NCBI GenBank assembly: GCA_003439945.1
Contig: QVRM01000443.1
Span: 18,764-82,763, forward strand
Direction: 5' to 3'
DNA length: 64,000 nucleotides
DNA from: Dermanyssus gallinae
Lineage: Eukaryota > Arthropoda > Arachnida > Mesostigmata > Dermanyssidae
Made by a program: the position numbers and the translations under genes. Below are positions 22,246-33,089 of the stretch, one piece after another. The notes beneath the pieces were generated by a model. It searched no databases. It was not told the DNA's origin and saw only the letters and a program-made list of their open reading frames with translations. Every line of letters starts with the position of its first letter. Positions within the stretch are counted from its first letter, which is position 1.

Positions 22246-22251
22246 TTTATT
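22246..22251 (-). terminator. Polyadenylation signal of gene 4
   Basis: AATAAA on the minus strand, 39 bases beyond the stop of gene 4. Confidence 0.7.
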
Positions 22252-22289
22252 ATACAAATGTACATTTTTGAAAATACAAACAAAAATGC

Positions 22290-23271
22290 TTAATACCCAT
22301 GGCCATATCCGTGTCCGTAGCCGTGACCGTGGCCGTAGGCAGCAACGGGTGCGACGGCGGCAACCTTGGCGACGGGCGCGGCGTACGCAGCGTGGCCATA
22401 TCCGTGACCGTATCCGTGGCCGTAAGCGGCAACGGGGGCGGCCGCCACCTTAGTAACGTGGCCGTATCCGTGGCCGTAAGCGGCAACGGGGGCGGCCGCC
22501 ACCTTAGCAACGTGACCGTATCCGTATCCATGTCCGTAGGCGGGCGCGGCGTGGCCATATCCATAACCGTGGCCGTAAGCGGGAGCGGCAACGGCGAGCT
22601 TAGCAACGGGGGCGGCGGCAACGTGCTTGGTCACGGTCGAGTACGACGACACAACGGGGGCGGCAGCCACCTTCGCTACGGCACCGTGTCCGTATCCGTA
22701 GCCGTGGCCATGGCCGTAGGCGGCCACGGGCGCAGCGACGGCGTGGCCGTACGCAGGGGCGGCAACAGCGGCGTGACCGTAGACGGGAGCGGCGGCAGCA
22801 AGTCCGTATCCGTGCCCGTATCCGTGTCCATGTCCGTATCCGTGTCCGTAGCCAGTGGTGTGGACTCCCGCAACGGCGGCGACGGCGACGAGGGCGACCT
22901 TCTGTAATTAATATTTAAAAGAAAACGAAGAAATAGAAGAAGAAGAAGGAGGAGCAGAATTAGATGATGAACAAAGACAAGTATGTAAATAAGTGGTTGG
23001 CTCTCTGCGTTTTCAAAAGCTGTCCAACTACACCGTAAACACCAGCGGTTGCTCAAGATCGACTCGACAAACGCCACAGCAATCTCACGACTTTTAACAC
23101 CAAACAAACGAGCTTCGGGCTCATTTCTATCTAGGCACGGCACGGCATGGCGGGGCTCATCGCAGTAAGTGGTAAAAAATAAACTACAAATGGCTCGAAC
23201 ATAGCAGACAAAAGTTGTCATAGCAAGCAGTACGAGTAGCGGAAGTCAGTCGTGCCACTTACAGCGAACAT
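22290..23271 (-). CDS. Secreted Gly-Tyr-His/Ala-Pro repeat cuticle-like protein, copy 4
   Basis: Exon 1 codes MFA at 23263-23271. Exon 2 is 22290-22901, in phase 0. The product is 206 residues with the same signal peptide, GYGH/AAPV architecture and SSYSTVTKHV core. It shares the extra 18-residue module with copy 3. Its intron (361 bases) and flanks are the most diverged of the four, whereas exon 2 is almost unchanged; either constraint or gene conversion keeps the coding exon uniform. Promoter and poly(A) signals are intact. Confidence 0.82.
22902..23262 (-). other. Intron of gene 4
   Basis: 361-base GT-AG intron. It is homologous to the other three, with small indels, one of them in the GAA-rich stretch near the acceptor. 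Confidence 0.7.
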
Positions 23272-23330
23272 ATTTGCAGTTGATTTGTGTGTAACTGTGT
23301 GCACTGTGCTATTGTGTTGGCTATCGCCGT

Positions 23331-23338
23331 CTTATATA
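23331..23338 (-). promoter_or_regulatory. TATA box of gene 4
   Basis: TATATAAG on the minus strand; the spacing to the ATG is slightly shorter than in genes 1-3. Confidence 0.75.
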
Positions 23339-23434
23339 CCCCCGGCTTCCCTCCTCGCAGTTCCCATGTGCGTCCTTTCCCGGCAGCCGGCAGCGCCTGG
23401 GGCCCTCGAGCCCCGGCGATGGCCGCGGGGGGTA

Positions 23435-23462
23435 AGCTGCGTCAAAACTGGGCCCAGAACAT
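23435..23462 (-). promoter_or_regulatory. Conserved upstream block of gene 4
   Basis: Matches the block of genes 1-3 with one substitution and keeps most of the palindrome (CTGGGCCCAG becomes CTGGGCCCAGT after the changed base). Homology among the copies ends shortly beyond it, near 23470. Confidence 0.45.
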
Positions 23463-23474
23463 TTCTGCAGTATC

Positions 23475-24022
23475 CCATCGCCATAGGCATTAGCTTGATT
23501 TTGGCATGCCAGCGATTATACCTGATGCTATAAAGCATACAAATCTTCTGCTTAATTGCATTGCTAGAAATCATGACAGACCGCGATCGCTGTTACGGCG
23601 GCGACCGACTGGCACTGTTAAAGCTCTCACTCCTTTTTTTCACTGCTAGTATTATTTCTACAGCGTGTTATTTCGTGACACTTGTGTCACACACACACCA
23701 CGCCTAGCATGCAACTGGCCGTCTGTGTGTACTGGTTTCCGTTGAAGTTGTGTGAACATTGCTACAACAAAACTGTTAATTTTGAAGTTGTGACTGGATA
23801 TCCTGTACATGTTATGCTCCGGCCACAACCTTCGAAAGATGGCCTGCAACTCTGATATCACAAGTCGCGCGTTCGGTTTCAACAGTGCATAACTGTTTAA
23901 TGCCGAGCACTTAGTATTATTTTTATTATTGTTTTTATAACCCAGACACAGCAAGTGCGGTCGTCCCCTGAGAAACCGAGTTCTTTTGTCAATGATCTGT
24001 AACATCCTAAGCATGCCCTAGC
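23475..24022. other. No recognised content
   Basis: About 550 bp upstream of gene 4 beyond the duplicated block. It contains a short CA-type run near 23688-23700. No gene or repeat family is recognised. Confidence 0.45.
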
Positions 24023-24263
24023 GACTGGCATAAAGCGGTTTCGTCTTTAGAGTTCAGTGTACTTATGTCGTTTATCTGCTTTAGCGTAGTTCGCTATTCA
24101 ACCTGACTTATCGAACGCAGGCGCGAAAATGATCCCGTACTTTAAGCTGCCACACACCAGGCTAGACATTGTATTCAGCCAGATTTAATGGCGGAGTACG
24201 ACAAAGCACACAATCGCCGTAAGTACACCCAACTCTAAAGACGATACCGCTCTCTGCCAGTCC
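24023..24263. repeat. Foldback (MITE-like) element
   Basis: Terminal inverted arms: about 44 bases starting GACTGGCA at 24023 pair with the end ...TGCCAGTC at 24263, with six mismatches, and weaker pairing continues inward to arms of about 95 bases. There is no coding capacity. CCTA stands just outside both ends and could be a short target duplication, but that is weak. Confidence 0.55.
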
Positions 24264-24714
24264 CTATGAAAACATTGAACCCTGTTAGCAAATAGTTAAG
24301 GTCGTTCCTAAGGGTTTAGCAAGGCATATTTGAGATATTGCTAATGGTTGACGGGGCGTATATATTTTATGTTAACAAATTAATTCCTGTTTCTGTGTGT
24401 ATTTGAATATACACCATAGAGAAAATACGGAAGGCTACCAGGTATGCATGCGAGTTGAATGTTTTTTTCTGCGATACCGGAACATTTCAGCTACAGCTGC
24501 AACAGAAAGAAGTTATTTTGGCTACCTGTCTATTTGACGATTGCACATTGAGTGCATGTAGACTTACTCGTGGCTTGTTTCTGCAAACATGTCCTGAGTG
24601 TGTAATCTGGCAACCACATACATTAAATCGACTACAGAAACGTTTTGACAAGGGCATATCTAGGGCTTTACGACCACATGCAAAAGTCGGCTAGGTTGAT
24701 ATTGATTCCTCTAT
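24264..24714. other. No recognised content
   Basis: Contains a 79-codon open stretch at 24455-24694 with several Cys (LFDDCTLSACRL, QTCPECVIW) that I cannot assign to a family. Confidence 0.4.
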
Positions 24715-24719
24715 GCCCT

Positions 24720-25560
24720 TTACTCTATATCTCTGATCCCCCTAAAGCTGTGCATTCTCCTATAATATATCCGATCAACTAATGCGCTAAGCCACAAACT
24801 CGACACTCGCTATATATTCCCGCTCTATTACATTTAGCTCGTTGTATTCTTCTGTATCCAACATCTCTGACATGGCACCTGCTTATAATCCACTCCCTCT
24901 TGAATTATCGCATACCCATTGTATACTCTGCGATCTCACTTTGTTTTTACCCTTTGCGCCGTCTTTACAAATGTCAATGGTGCATACATGGCCTTTCATA
25001 CATTCCTTGTTACTATATTATTAAAACCCCCCGAGACCCTTACTCTCTAATGCATTTTTCGTCTTTCAGCCTTCTTTCTCCTTACTATCACTTGTTTTCC
25101 TTAATAATCATCTTTGTATACACTGTCATACCAAGATACCTGTACTGACTTAAATGTTTCAATTTCCTCCCTGTAATATTAGCTTTCTTTCCCTCTACTT
25201 ATAGTATACTTATACGGTAAAATGCTAAGGGGTCTCTCTGCCTTCTACCGGGTTTTGCTAATAAGGGTCAAACGTGTTGTTTTCCAAAGTGTAGGATAAT
25301 CTCCGCTGGCGAGTCTTTTATCCATCATGCTTTGAAATACCTTTGGGTGGTGCTGTAAGAGTATGCGTAGGGGACCCCATCCGGCCCCGGTGCTTTTTTT
25401 CCATTCTGATCTCTTAGATTGAGATTGGCTTGAAGGCAAGGTCTAAATCCCTTTCAAAGAGCACTAACTGTGGTCGGGGTCTTTGCGGAAAGAGTGCAGT
25501 TATACTATAATCGGTCGGGCTACTTATACTGATAGTGGCGGTTGTGCGTAGCGCATTTTG
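24720..25560 (-). mobile_element. R1/I-like LINE remnant
   Basis: On the minus strand 25439-25245 reads as RT fingers: a diverged KKAPGPDG-like block, then FQSMMDKRLASGDYPTLW and KTTRLTLISKTR. Both flanks are frameshifted. Further down, about 24720-24790 matches one arm of the inverted repeat at 31058-31180, suggesting that this sequence belongs to the 3' region of the same LINE family. Confidence 0.55.
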
Positions 25561-26385
25561 TTTACATACGATGTTGTACTACTTTTCCCAAGGGGTTTTT
25601 AGATCTCCTCGCACAATGAGTCTACTCTGCAATTTTTAGTTTCCCTATGGAGAGCAAACGTATAGCAAACTAAAGCAGATAGCTTTTTGTGGGGCGAAAG
25701 GGGCAATTTGCTATTTTGAAATGTAAAGGGAGCTGGATTCTTGACAGGTTTTCGTAATTCGTGCAAATTATTTCAATGGTAAGCACTCAATGAGATCAGA
25801 TTCGTTTTACCGCATTTTGTGTAGTGTAATTTAGCCTGGTAAAACTTGTGTCTCCGTTGTGTGGGAGAACGGGTTGGAAGGAAATAAATGTAAAAGAAAA
25901 GTTGCGTAGACTTTCTTTCCTTTTAAGGGCATGTACCTTGTTATACCCATTACACGTACCCTTGCCCTCTGTGTTGTAAGCAGCAAGGTTGAATTAGTCG
26001 GGTCACGGACTAAATACCGTGGTTTAACAGACAGTACTACGAAGCTAAAAGTGTGTAAAGCAATCATTTTTCTCGCCCGTTAGTGTCCTGAAATGATCGA
26101 TTTTTACAACAGGATCCGCAAGTGTTACTCTAATACCCTAAAAGAGGCACAACTCAATATATATAAAACCCTAGAAGCAAAGTTGAATCATGCAACAGAG
26201 TGCCAGGCTTACAAATGAATCTGCCAGACAAATGAAAGAATTGCATGCTGCATTTTGCCCACACTACTTATTCTGCACCTCAGAGATATGTCCTCGTCAG
26301 CGGACTCAATCCCTTATGAAGTGCCAACGTTCTAAGGCTAGAACAGCGAAAACCCATCATCCGGGCCAATACAAGACGAGCCAAT
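25561..26385. other. No recognised content
   Basis: About 800 bp with scattered short frames. Nothing can be assigned. Confidence 0.45.
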
Positions 26386-26389
26386 TTGC

Positions 26390-27853
26390 TTTAAAAGATG
26401 CTGCGGTTGCAATTTTGCACTTTAAAAATTGAAAGGCGTCGGTTCTAGATATGATTAGAAATGATAATATCAATCAGTCGGAATCGCTGCAACTAGCGAT
26501 TCCTCACATATTGAACAGGCGTCTAGACAAAGTGGATACACCGGCTAGTTGGCGCGACTGTATAGCGGCGTGATTCATACAGGCAAATATCGATTAGCCT
26601 GCAAATAAATTTCTAAAAAAAGCTGCATTTATAATATTTTTATCGTTGCACCCCCACGCAGCTTGCGCAATACTCATCGAATATACCAGAAAACAGTGAG
26701 CCGTCGCGGGCAGTAAATGTTTGCAATATTTATGGATTTTTAATCGGCCGTTAATACTGCACCTCGAAACGCTGCCCTTTGATAATGGCAACATATGATG
26801 CATTACCACGCTCAAGCTATTGGCGACTATTATCCGTGAGAACTATGTGATATTCGGCCACGGTGTTGCCGAACATTCCAAATCTGGACAGACAACAGGT
26901 ATTGCACAAGACGATAACCTTAGTCCAGTTTGGTTTTTTTGTAATTATCAGTAAGCTGTCGGCAATTGTGAACAGAAGCATCTGTCAGTGCAACTCGTCC
27001 AATAGCAGCATGCTGATAATATTGCTATCTTCTCTGAGAATCGCTTACATATTCAGCAGGTCGGCATCTCGTTATCCAGACGTATAGATAAAAGGGCCCG
27101 TAAAGCGCTGAGCGCTATCTACTCAATTTATAATCCGCAACTCCTTTCACTGCAAACGGCTTTAAATTTGAATTGAAAGTTGCCTCTACAACAAGCTATG
27201 CGACCGAGCTTGTCTGGAAACACCTCAGAGCCTCGAGTTTGACGAACTATCTGAAGGTAACGTATGTTAGACGGGTTGTAGGTGTTCACCGAAGCAGCCG
27301 CAACCGATTGGTGTATCTGACTGCGGGCACCCCACTTTTCACAGAGAACCTCCAGCGTCGCTTTAATATGCGAATAACCCGCGAGTATAAAGAGCATATG
27401 CTAAAGCGAGAAGCTAGGATGTGTCAAGAGGACATAGACTTCTATTGGACGCAAGCTATGATGAGCAGCTCGTGGAAGGATGCGCAACTCAAAACTTGCC
27501 ACTTAATTATGCGTTAAGTTATGCACGGCTTTGATCACGCAGTGTGCACAAAAGTTGGCTTCTACAAGGCAGACGAGCAATGCACCTGTCGGCACTGTGA
27601 AACAACTTACTCCACTTATTATATATTATATTGCCATCTACCAAATCTACCTGCACTCTATGAGATTCATATTAAAGATACACTCGACTTGAGTAATAAA
27701 TTATTGCATGTGGTGCACGCTCCGAAACAGCTTAGTCACGTCTCTGAGGAATCGGATTCTTTTCGGGCCCTCCGGCAGATCGATTTTGATTTGCTAACGT
27801 CATCGCGGATCATAGATTTACACAGAGTTGCAACGGCAGGTGTTGCAGCTTAG
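26390..27853 (+). mobile_element. Heavily decayed LINE, RT through Cys-rich C-terminus
   Basis: Conserved blocks appear in the right order although spread over frames. These are a finger block with KASVLDMIRND and LNRRLDKVDTPASWRDC (about 26430-26570), TTGIAQDDNLSPVWFF (about 26890-26940, the GxxQGD-LSP motif), ADNIAIFSEN (about 27010-27045, the catalytic block with a changed Asp), RRIDKRARKALSAIY (about 27075-27125) and CTCRHC...YYILYC (about 27590-27645). Two open blocks cover the C-terminus (27173-27517, 27521-27853). Many stops; clearly inactive. Confidence 0.6.
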
Positions 27854-27874
27854 AGGTTATTGGAGCCAATGAGT

Positions 27875-27962
27875 CATCATGGCCTAGTAGCAAGGCCATC
27901 GACTCTCACTCAACAGCACCGGGTTCGATACCCAGCCTTCTTGTTTTTTGGTTTTTCTCATC
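27875..27962 (+). repeat. tRNA-derived SINE head (family C)
   Basis: A-box-like TGGCCTAGTAGCAAGGC at about 27889 and B box GGGTTCGATACCC at about 27928 stand at tRNA-like spacing. A T-rich stretch follows. No cloverleaf with a mature 3' end is seen, so I call it a SINE head and not a tRNA gene. Only one copy was noticed. Confidence 0.5.
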
Positions 27963-28055
27963 ACAGGGTTGCTGCGATGTCAGGTGAGGCTAATCGGAGA
28001 AATCCCCCAATGACCTAGATATATTCGCTACGGCGTAACTCGCGTAAGGTCCACA

Positions 28056-28091
28056 ACATCGCTATGTGACAGGCCTGTCACATAGCGATGT
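28056..28091. repeat. Perfect 36-base palindrome
   Basis: Two 18-base arms, ACATCGCTATGTGACAGG and its exact complement, abut with no spacer. It lies between the family C SINE head and a minus-strand B-box-like GGTTCGAGTC at about 28115-28125. Confidence 0.9.
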
Positions 28092-28570
28092 CTATATGTC
28101 TGTCTGTTGGGCATGTAGACGACTCGAACCCTAGCGCCACGACATGCGCGTCGGAAAGCGGTGGTGAATAGCCGTTGGGTATCGCCGGGCAAACAACCGT
28201 TATTGGCTTTACGGCCGGTGGTCAATAAGCCTAAAAAAAACTCTTTTCTTTATAATAGAAGACCACCGCTCTACCGCAGCAACCTAGGGATGGCCCAAAC
28301 GTCTTGGGTGACTCTGAGTTGTCTGTTACTGCCGTCTATGCAGCAACAGCTGTATAAGAGAGGACTTCCTAGACGCATGCCTGTTCGACACCCCGACCAG
28401 TGGTGCACTGGTCACCTCGGAGAAACTGGCAAGACAAATTCAGAATACTATAGGACACTGCAAGCTCAGTCCGAGTGTTGCACAATGAGGTTAGGACATC
28501 CATCGCGGGCGAACTCACGAGCGTCTTACTAAAAGCGCCTCAAACGCCTCAAACAACAAACATTAGCGAG

Positions 28571-28740
28571 TCGAGCCCGGTGGCGTGGTGCATTCGCCTT
28601 GCGACCAGAGGACACACATAGGTGCGCGGGTTCGAGCCCCACCGTTGCACATTTGTGTTTATGGGGGTCCGTCTATGAAGCATTGCGAAAAGCAGTCCCG
28701 TGGACGTTAAACAATCGCTGAGGTTCAGCCCGAAACGTAC
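28571..28740 (+). repeat. tRNA-derived SINE, family A, copy 1
   Basis: A-box-like TGGCGTGGTGCATTCGC and B box GGGTTCGAGCCCC, followed by a shared body (GTTGCACATTTGTGTTTATG, CAGTCCCGTGGACGTTAAA, GAGGTTCAGCCC). Two further copies are at 37199-37360 (+) and 56421-56604 (-). Transcription by RNA polymerase III is inferred from the boxes. Confidence 0.75.
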
Positions 28741-28899
28741 TAAGCAACAAACATTAAGGCCTAGACTGTTTCTTTTCACGCCCGTAGTGCTGCGCCTTCC
28801 ACGGGTCCGAAATGACACGCGTTCCCTCACAATGATTACCAAGAAGACTTTGTGCGACATTTCGCGAGGTTTAGAAATAAAGAACCATCGTACATCAAG

Positions 28900-29570
28900 A
28901 CACTGATACTAACACCCGAAGGGCCCTGAGAGTGATTGTAGACCCGTCAAAGTCAAGGTGTCCAATGGGAACGTCTCTGTCGCCGCCAGGCTTATTGACT
29001 TAGTTAAACTAACTTTAAGGATGCCTTTAAAAGTGTCAGATGAGTCCACTTGCTGAACGCAGTGAAGCGCTCCGCCCCTCAAATGTTTCACTAGGTGCAC
29101 GCAGTTTACGCACAACCGTCGCACTTTGTTGTGCCACACAACACTATCGAGATCTCCCTGTCGCAAGATCGTTCAGAAAATGACTGAGAACCACTCGGCG
29201 TTCCGCTCTGCCCAGAGGAGTCCCGGGCATTAAACCCGTAAGGCCAATTGTTTCGACTTGGCCAAGAACCTTCAAACCTCCAACAAGTAAAGTTTGAAAG
29301 CACCGGAGGTGCTCCTACGCGTCTCACCCGACCAGGCTTGCGGGCCCTACTTGCCATATCCTTTGGTAGACCGGGGATGCCGGACGCATTGGCTGGAGAG
29401 TTGTACTCCGCTAGTCCGAGATGACCTCCTATTGGGTATACCGGACACTTTTCTGAGAAAACGACCGCGATCCTCGATCAAGTCCCCCAATAGGCGACTC
29501 GAGCGATCTTCGCAAAAGGCGGCCGTGGTGCCTGTGTTGCAGTCCTCTCCCCAGTAGCTCAATTAGTCCA
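28900..29570 (-). other. Open but unassigned region
   Basis: Three overlapping minus-strand open stretches (29562-29347, 29357-29106, 29166-28909) could be one frameshifted reading unit. It contains CVNCVHLVKHLRGGALHC, vaguely like a zinc knuckle, but no family is recognised. GC is higher than around it. It may be the ORF1 of a retroelement. Confidence 0.25.
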
Positions 29571-30829
29571 CATGTCAGATAGATAATACTCTTTGAATAA
29601 CTGCGAGGTCACACCTAGAAGCAAGGGTCTCGTACTCCCCCATCAATCAATAGCGAATGCACACTCGATTTACTTAAACAACCCGATTGGGTAAAGCGTA
29701 GTGGGGAAATACAAGATACTTTTCGAAGGGGACACAGGCATGCCATGGTTTGTCATGCGCCTTGACCTTAGGTCATCAAGCCAGACACTCAGCACCTAAA
29801 AGCATCGCAGAGTCCTAAGAGCTGTTAGTTTTCCTTGTATTCTCGAGCCTCTTGCCCTCTGCAGGGATAATGGAAAGAGACTGGACCCTTACGTGTTTCG
29901 AGATGCGTCGCCTGCTGATATGAGATGCAGGCATTACTGACTCAGTTCTTTAGTGGTCAGTGAAGCGGAGTAATACTCTGGTCATGCGCCTATATTTGCG
30001 GAGGAAATAAATGCAGAATGTATGATAGGCACTCAACCCTTGGACAAGGGGCGCCAGAGCTGTCTACGAGACACCTATTGTTTGCATTTTCGACAAAAAA
30101 TCAGGCTCATTTACATTTATGCATGCTTCAACGCTTCACGTTGGTCTACACGAGATTACTGATCCGGGACATTGTCACCTCAAAAGCTCAATTGTCTGGC
30201 GAGCTGTGTGCATTGTGGCACCATCTTGTTGGAACCAGAGTTCACTCGCATTGACTGTGTCCAGAATCGAAAAAAAAGGGGTCATATTGTATATCACACG
30301 CCATTCACTGTAGAATAAAAATTAGAATTCAATGGTTCCCTTAAACCGAAGGCCGCACTAAACTGCCACATATGGCACATAAAGCGGCTCCTCCCGCGAA
30401 CACGTAAGGGTTTTTGGTTCCCCAGTTGCGACAGTTTTGGTCATTCACACTTCCATTCAATAATATTTTTTTTCAAATGGACGTTGGTTGCATTGTTTCA
30501 AAAGCCCCATTGTATCGCTAGATACGACGTCAGGATGTGGCAGGTTGAGGTGTGCAAACGAGCCCGGTTGTTGGCCACTTCGCCAGACTAATGTTTTCAG
30601 ACAGTCTACGCTGTCGGCCACAACTGCGATATTCATAGCTGGACGAACGCTCCGCGGTCTGCCACGTCACGTACTGAACCTGACATGTGAGAGATTTTGC
30701 ACAAGTACACGACAGGTACTCTCGTAAGGCTATGTCGGTCGTAAAATACACGAAAAGGTCACCAGCATCCTCGTGTAGAATTTACATTTTCATGCTAATT
30801 TTCACAATATATACGTGTTTCTCCGTTAT
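29571..30829. other. No recognised content
   Basis: About 1.26 kb without a supportable gene, RNA or repeat. Confidence 0.45.
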
Positions 30830-32225
30830 GATTGATTGATTGATTTATTGTTAGCTTGGCATGTATACATAAATACACATGTCACCATTTTATATCAGGG
30901 GCGCTTAGAGCGGCAGCATATATATTACCTACGCATCCATATAATCCATGTCTACTTCAATACCTACTGAGTATTTGCTTTCATTGTGACAACCTCTTCT
31001 TTGTAATATCGACCAGGTTATTTCTAACATTTGTTTCTAGAGCTAGGGTCTTCGACACAGCTCTATATTTCTGCTCCCCCCTAAGGCTATACATTCTTTA
31101 ATGATATGTTTGATTGACTCATTCTCTAACATATTATTAAAGAATGTATAGCCTTAGGGGGGAGCAGAGATATAGAGCTGTTATATAACGCTCCATCTTG
31201 AATTTAGAACCTATATTTTGTTATGTGCGGAAAAGGCACAGTTAACCGTAAAAACGTTTTAAAAAATTACCTCGTGATTATTCGGACCTCTTATATAATA
31301 TACACAGGGTGTCCAGATAATCTCGTTTAAGACCCTGGGGTACGGTTAAGCTCGGTGAGAAAATCATGTTTGCCAATGGAAAGGGGGAGCGGAAATGTTT
31401 CATAGAGGAATGAGATGATTTTTTAGATACACACATATTGTATATTTTGCAATAACATTGGATTTCAAAATGATACACAATTGCCATACAGTCGTCATTA
31501 AATACAATTTGAACACTTCAGCGACCGTCACACCAGACGAAAAAGTACAAAGACCGCCGATACGTCTTGCAGCTCGCAACGTGGTATTTAGCGCATATCT
31601 GCGAGCATAACTGGTAACGACATTAATTGCCAACTTGGTGAAATCATTGGGTCGAACATACCAAGTGATTATAGCCATGCACAATGTACCTTGTGTACAC
31701 GTGCCGACTAGTGCAGACCATACCATCCCAAAGCTCTCTGGTAAGTTACACATATAATTGCGCTACTTCTGCCTAGGCCTCGGTTACTTTTCCCTGCCTG
31801 TGCCAACCCGCAACCCGCTACAGTTACACGAAGCGGTTTTTTGCCGTCTGTGGCAAGCAAAGAACACGCTTTACATATATATTGTGAAGCATCCTTCTAG
31901 CTGCGCAAAATCTGCCTCTGAAAGATGACCCCACACCTTGTCAACGCTGTAGCTCAACACTGGCATAATCGTAAGCTCAAAAAGACGCGCACTGCTGCAC
32001 TCAGAGACAATGTGTGAATAAAAGCAATAGCCGCCAAGACACCTGTCGCCGATGTGCTGGGTAGAGGTCGTTCCCGTATAGTGTAGTCTTAGACCCAAAT
32101 ACGGGAAGGAGTGTACCAACTCCAGCCGTTGGCCACACCAGGGTATTACGTCTGCTGCAGCCAATCGCGGGCCTAGCCATGGCGGGCTAGGTCTGCGATG
32201 AGCAAGGAGAAGGCCTGGCAACTGA
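30830..32225 (-). mobile_element. LINE 3' end, decayed
   Basis: The minus-strand open block 32221-31871 reads as RT thumb: LELVHSFPYLGLRLH, HIGDRCLGGYC, LTIMPVLSYSVDKVWGHL. Toward the 3' end lie an unassigned open stretch (31753-31278), the inverted repeat at 31058-31180, and a terminal AATAAATCAATCAATCAATC tail at about 30830-30850. This orientation and tail fit a single 5'-truncated LINE. The thumb resembles 19984-20070, and the tail region resembles 16052-16136. Confidence 0.55.
31058..31180. repeat. Inverted repeat, 45-base arms
   Basis: 31058-31102 pairs with 31136-31180 (44 of 45 positions) around a 33-base loop. One arm also matches about 24725-24770 with lower identity. Confidence 0.9.
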
Positions 32226-32457
32226 GAGGGTGCCTTCAGGAGTACTTACGTTTTGGCTCAGCTGCAAGGTGTACCCCCCCCCCCCCCTCCTGTTTACTTC
32301 AAGGCGGTCTCCAGCAATGATGATTCTGTAGTGATCTTTCTAAGCTATGATTTAAAGTAGGCTGTCCGACATAAGCTTGTAAAATGTACGATTGCGAGGG
32401 AACACGTTAGTCAATTGAAAATAACCATACTTGCGCATTCGGGAAAAACTTCTACAT

Positions 32458-32530
32458 CTTAGCTAGAGCAGGAACTATTGTGATAATTAAAAGAGAAGTT
32501 ATCGTATATAATAATCCTGCTCTAGCTAAG
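32458..32530. repeat. Inverted repeat, 16-base arms
   Basis: CTTAGCTAGAGCAGGA at 32458-32473 pairs perfectly with 32515-32530 across 41 AT-rich bases. No gene adjoins it. Confidence 0.8.
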
Positions 32531-33089
32531 ACCAATCATATTTCAGTAGTGTTAATCAACAATTGAGCAAAAACACGCGTATCACTTTCGGAGAGCAATT
32601 TGGAACGAAATCTGCAGGATGCTTTGAACCGATTCGCAACCACCGACGAAATCTACACCCACCAATTTACTCCAGAATCGGAGATCAGGGAGCGGATCGC
32701 ACGGGTAAGTAAGCACATCTCAACCGAAATGTTTTGGCGGTCGTTTTCTGGGATGCAAAAGATATTCTGCTAATTGGCTAGCTTTTCACAGGGTTGGTAA
32801 GTAGTGATCTTAGACCAGCTGACGGATTTCATCATAGCACTACTGCCCGCGATGCAGAAGAGGACTGTGCTGTTTCACCACGAGAATGCGCCCGCCTACA
32901 CATCTCTTTTCGTCATGGCCAGATAACGCGAACTAAAGTTCCAAATTATCGAGCATACCCAACCTTCTCTGGACTTGGCTTCGTACGACTATATTTGTTG
33001 CGAGATCCCAAAAAGTGGCTCTCCGAAATATATTTTACGGCAATGATGATGTGATTTGCGCCGTAGACGAGTATTCTTGGTCTAAAGGT

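Noticed and set aside
27875..27962. Functional tRNA gene
   Set aside because: A and B boxes are present, but I could not fold a full acceptor stem and the sequence runs on like a SINE. The same applies to the family A and B copies.
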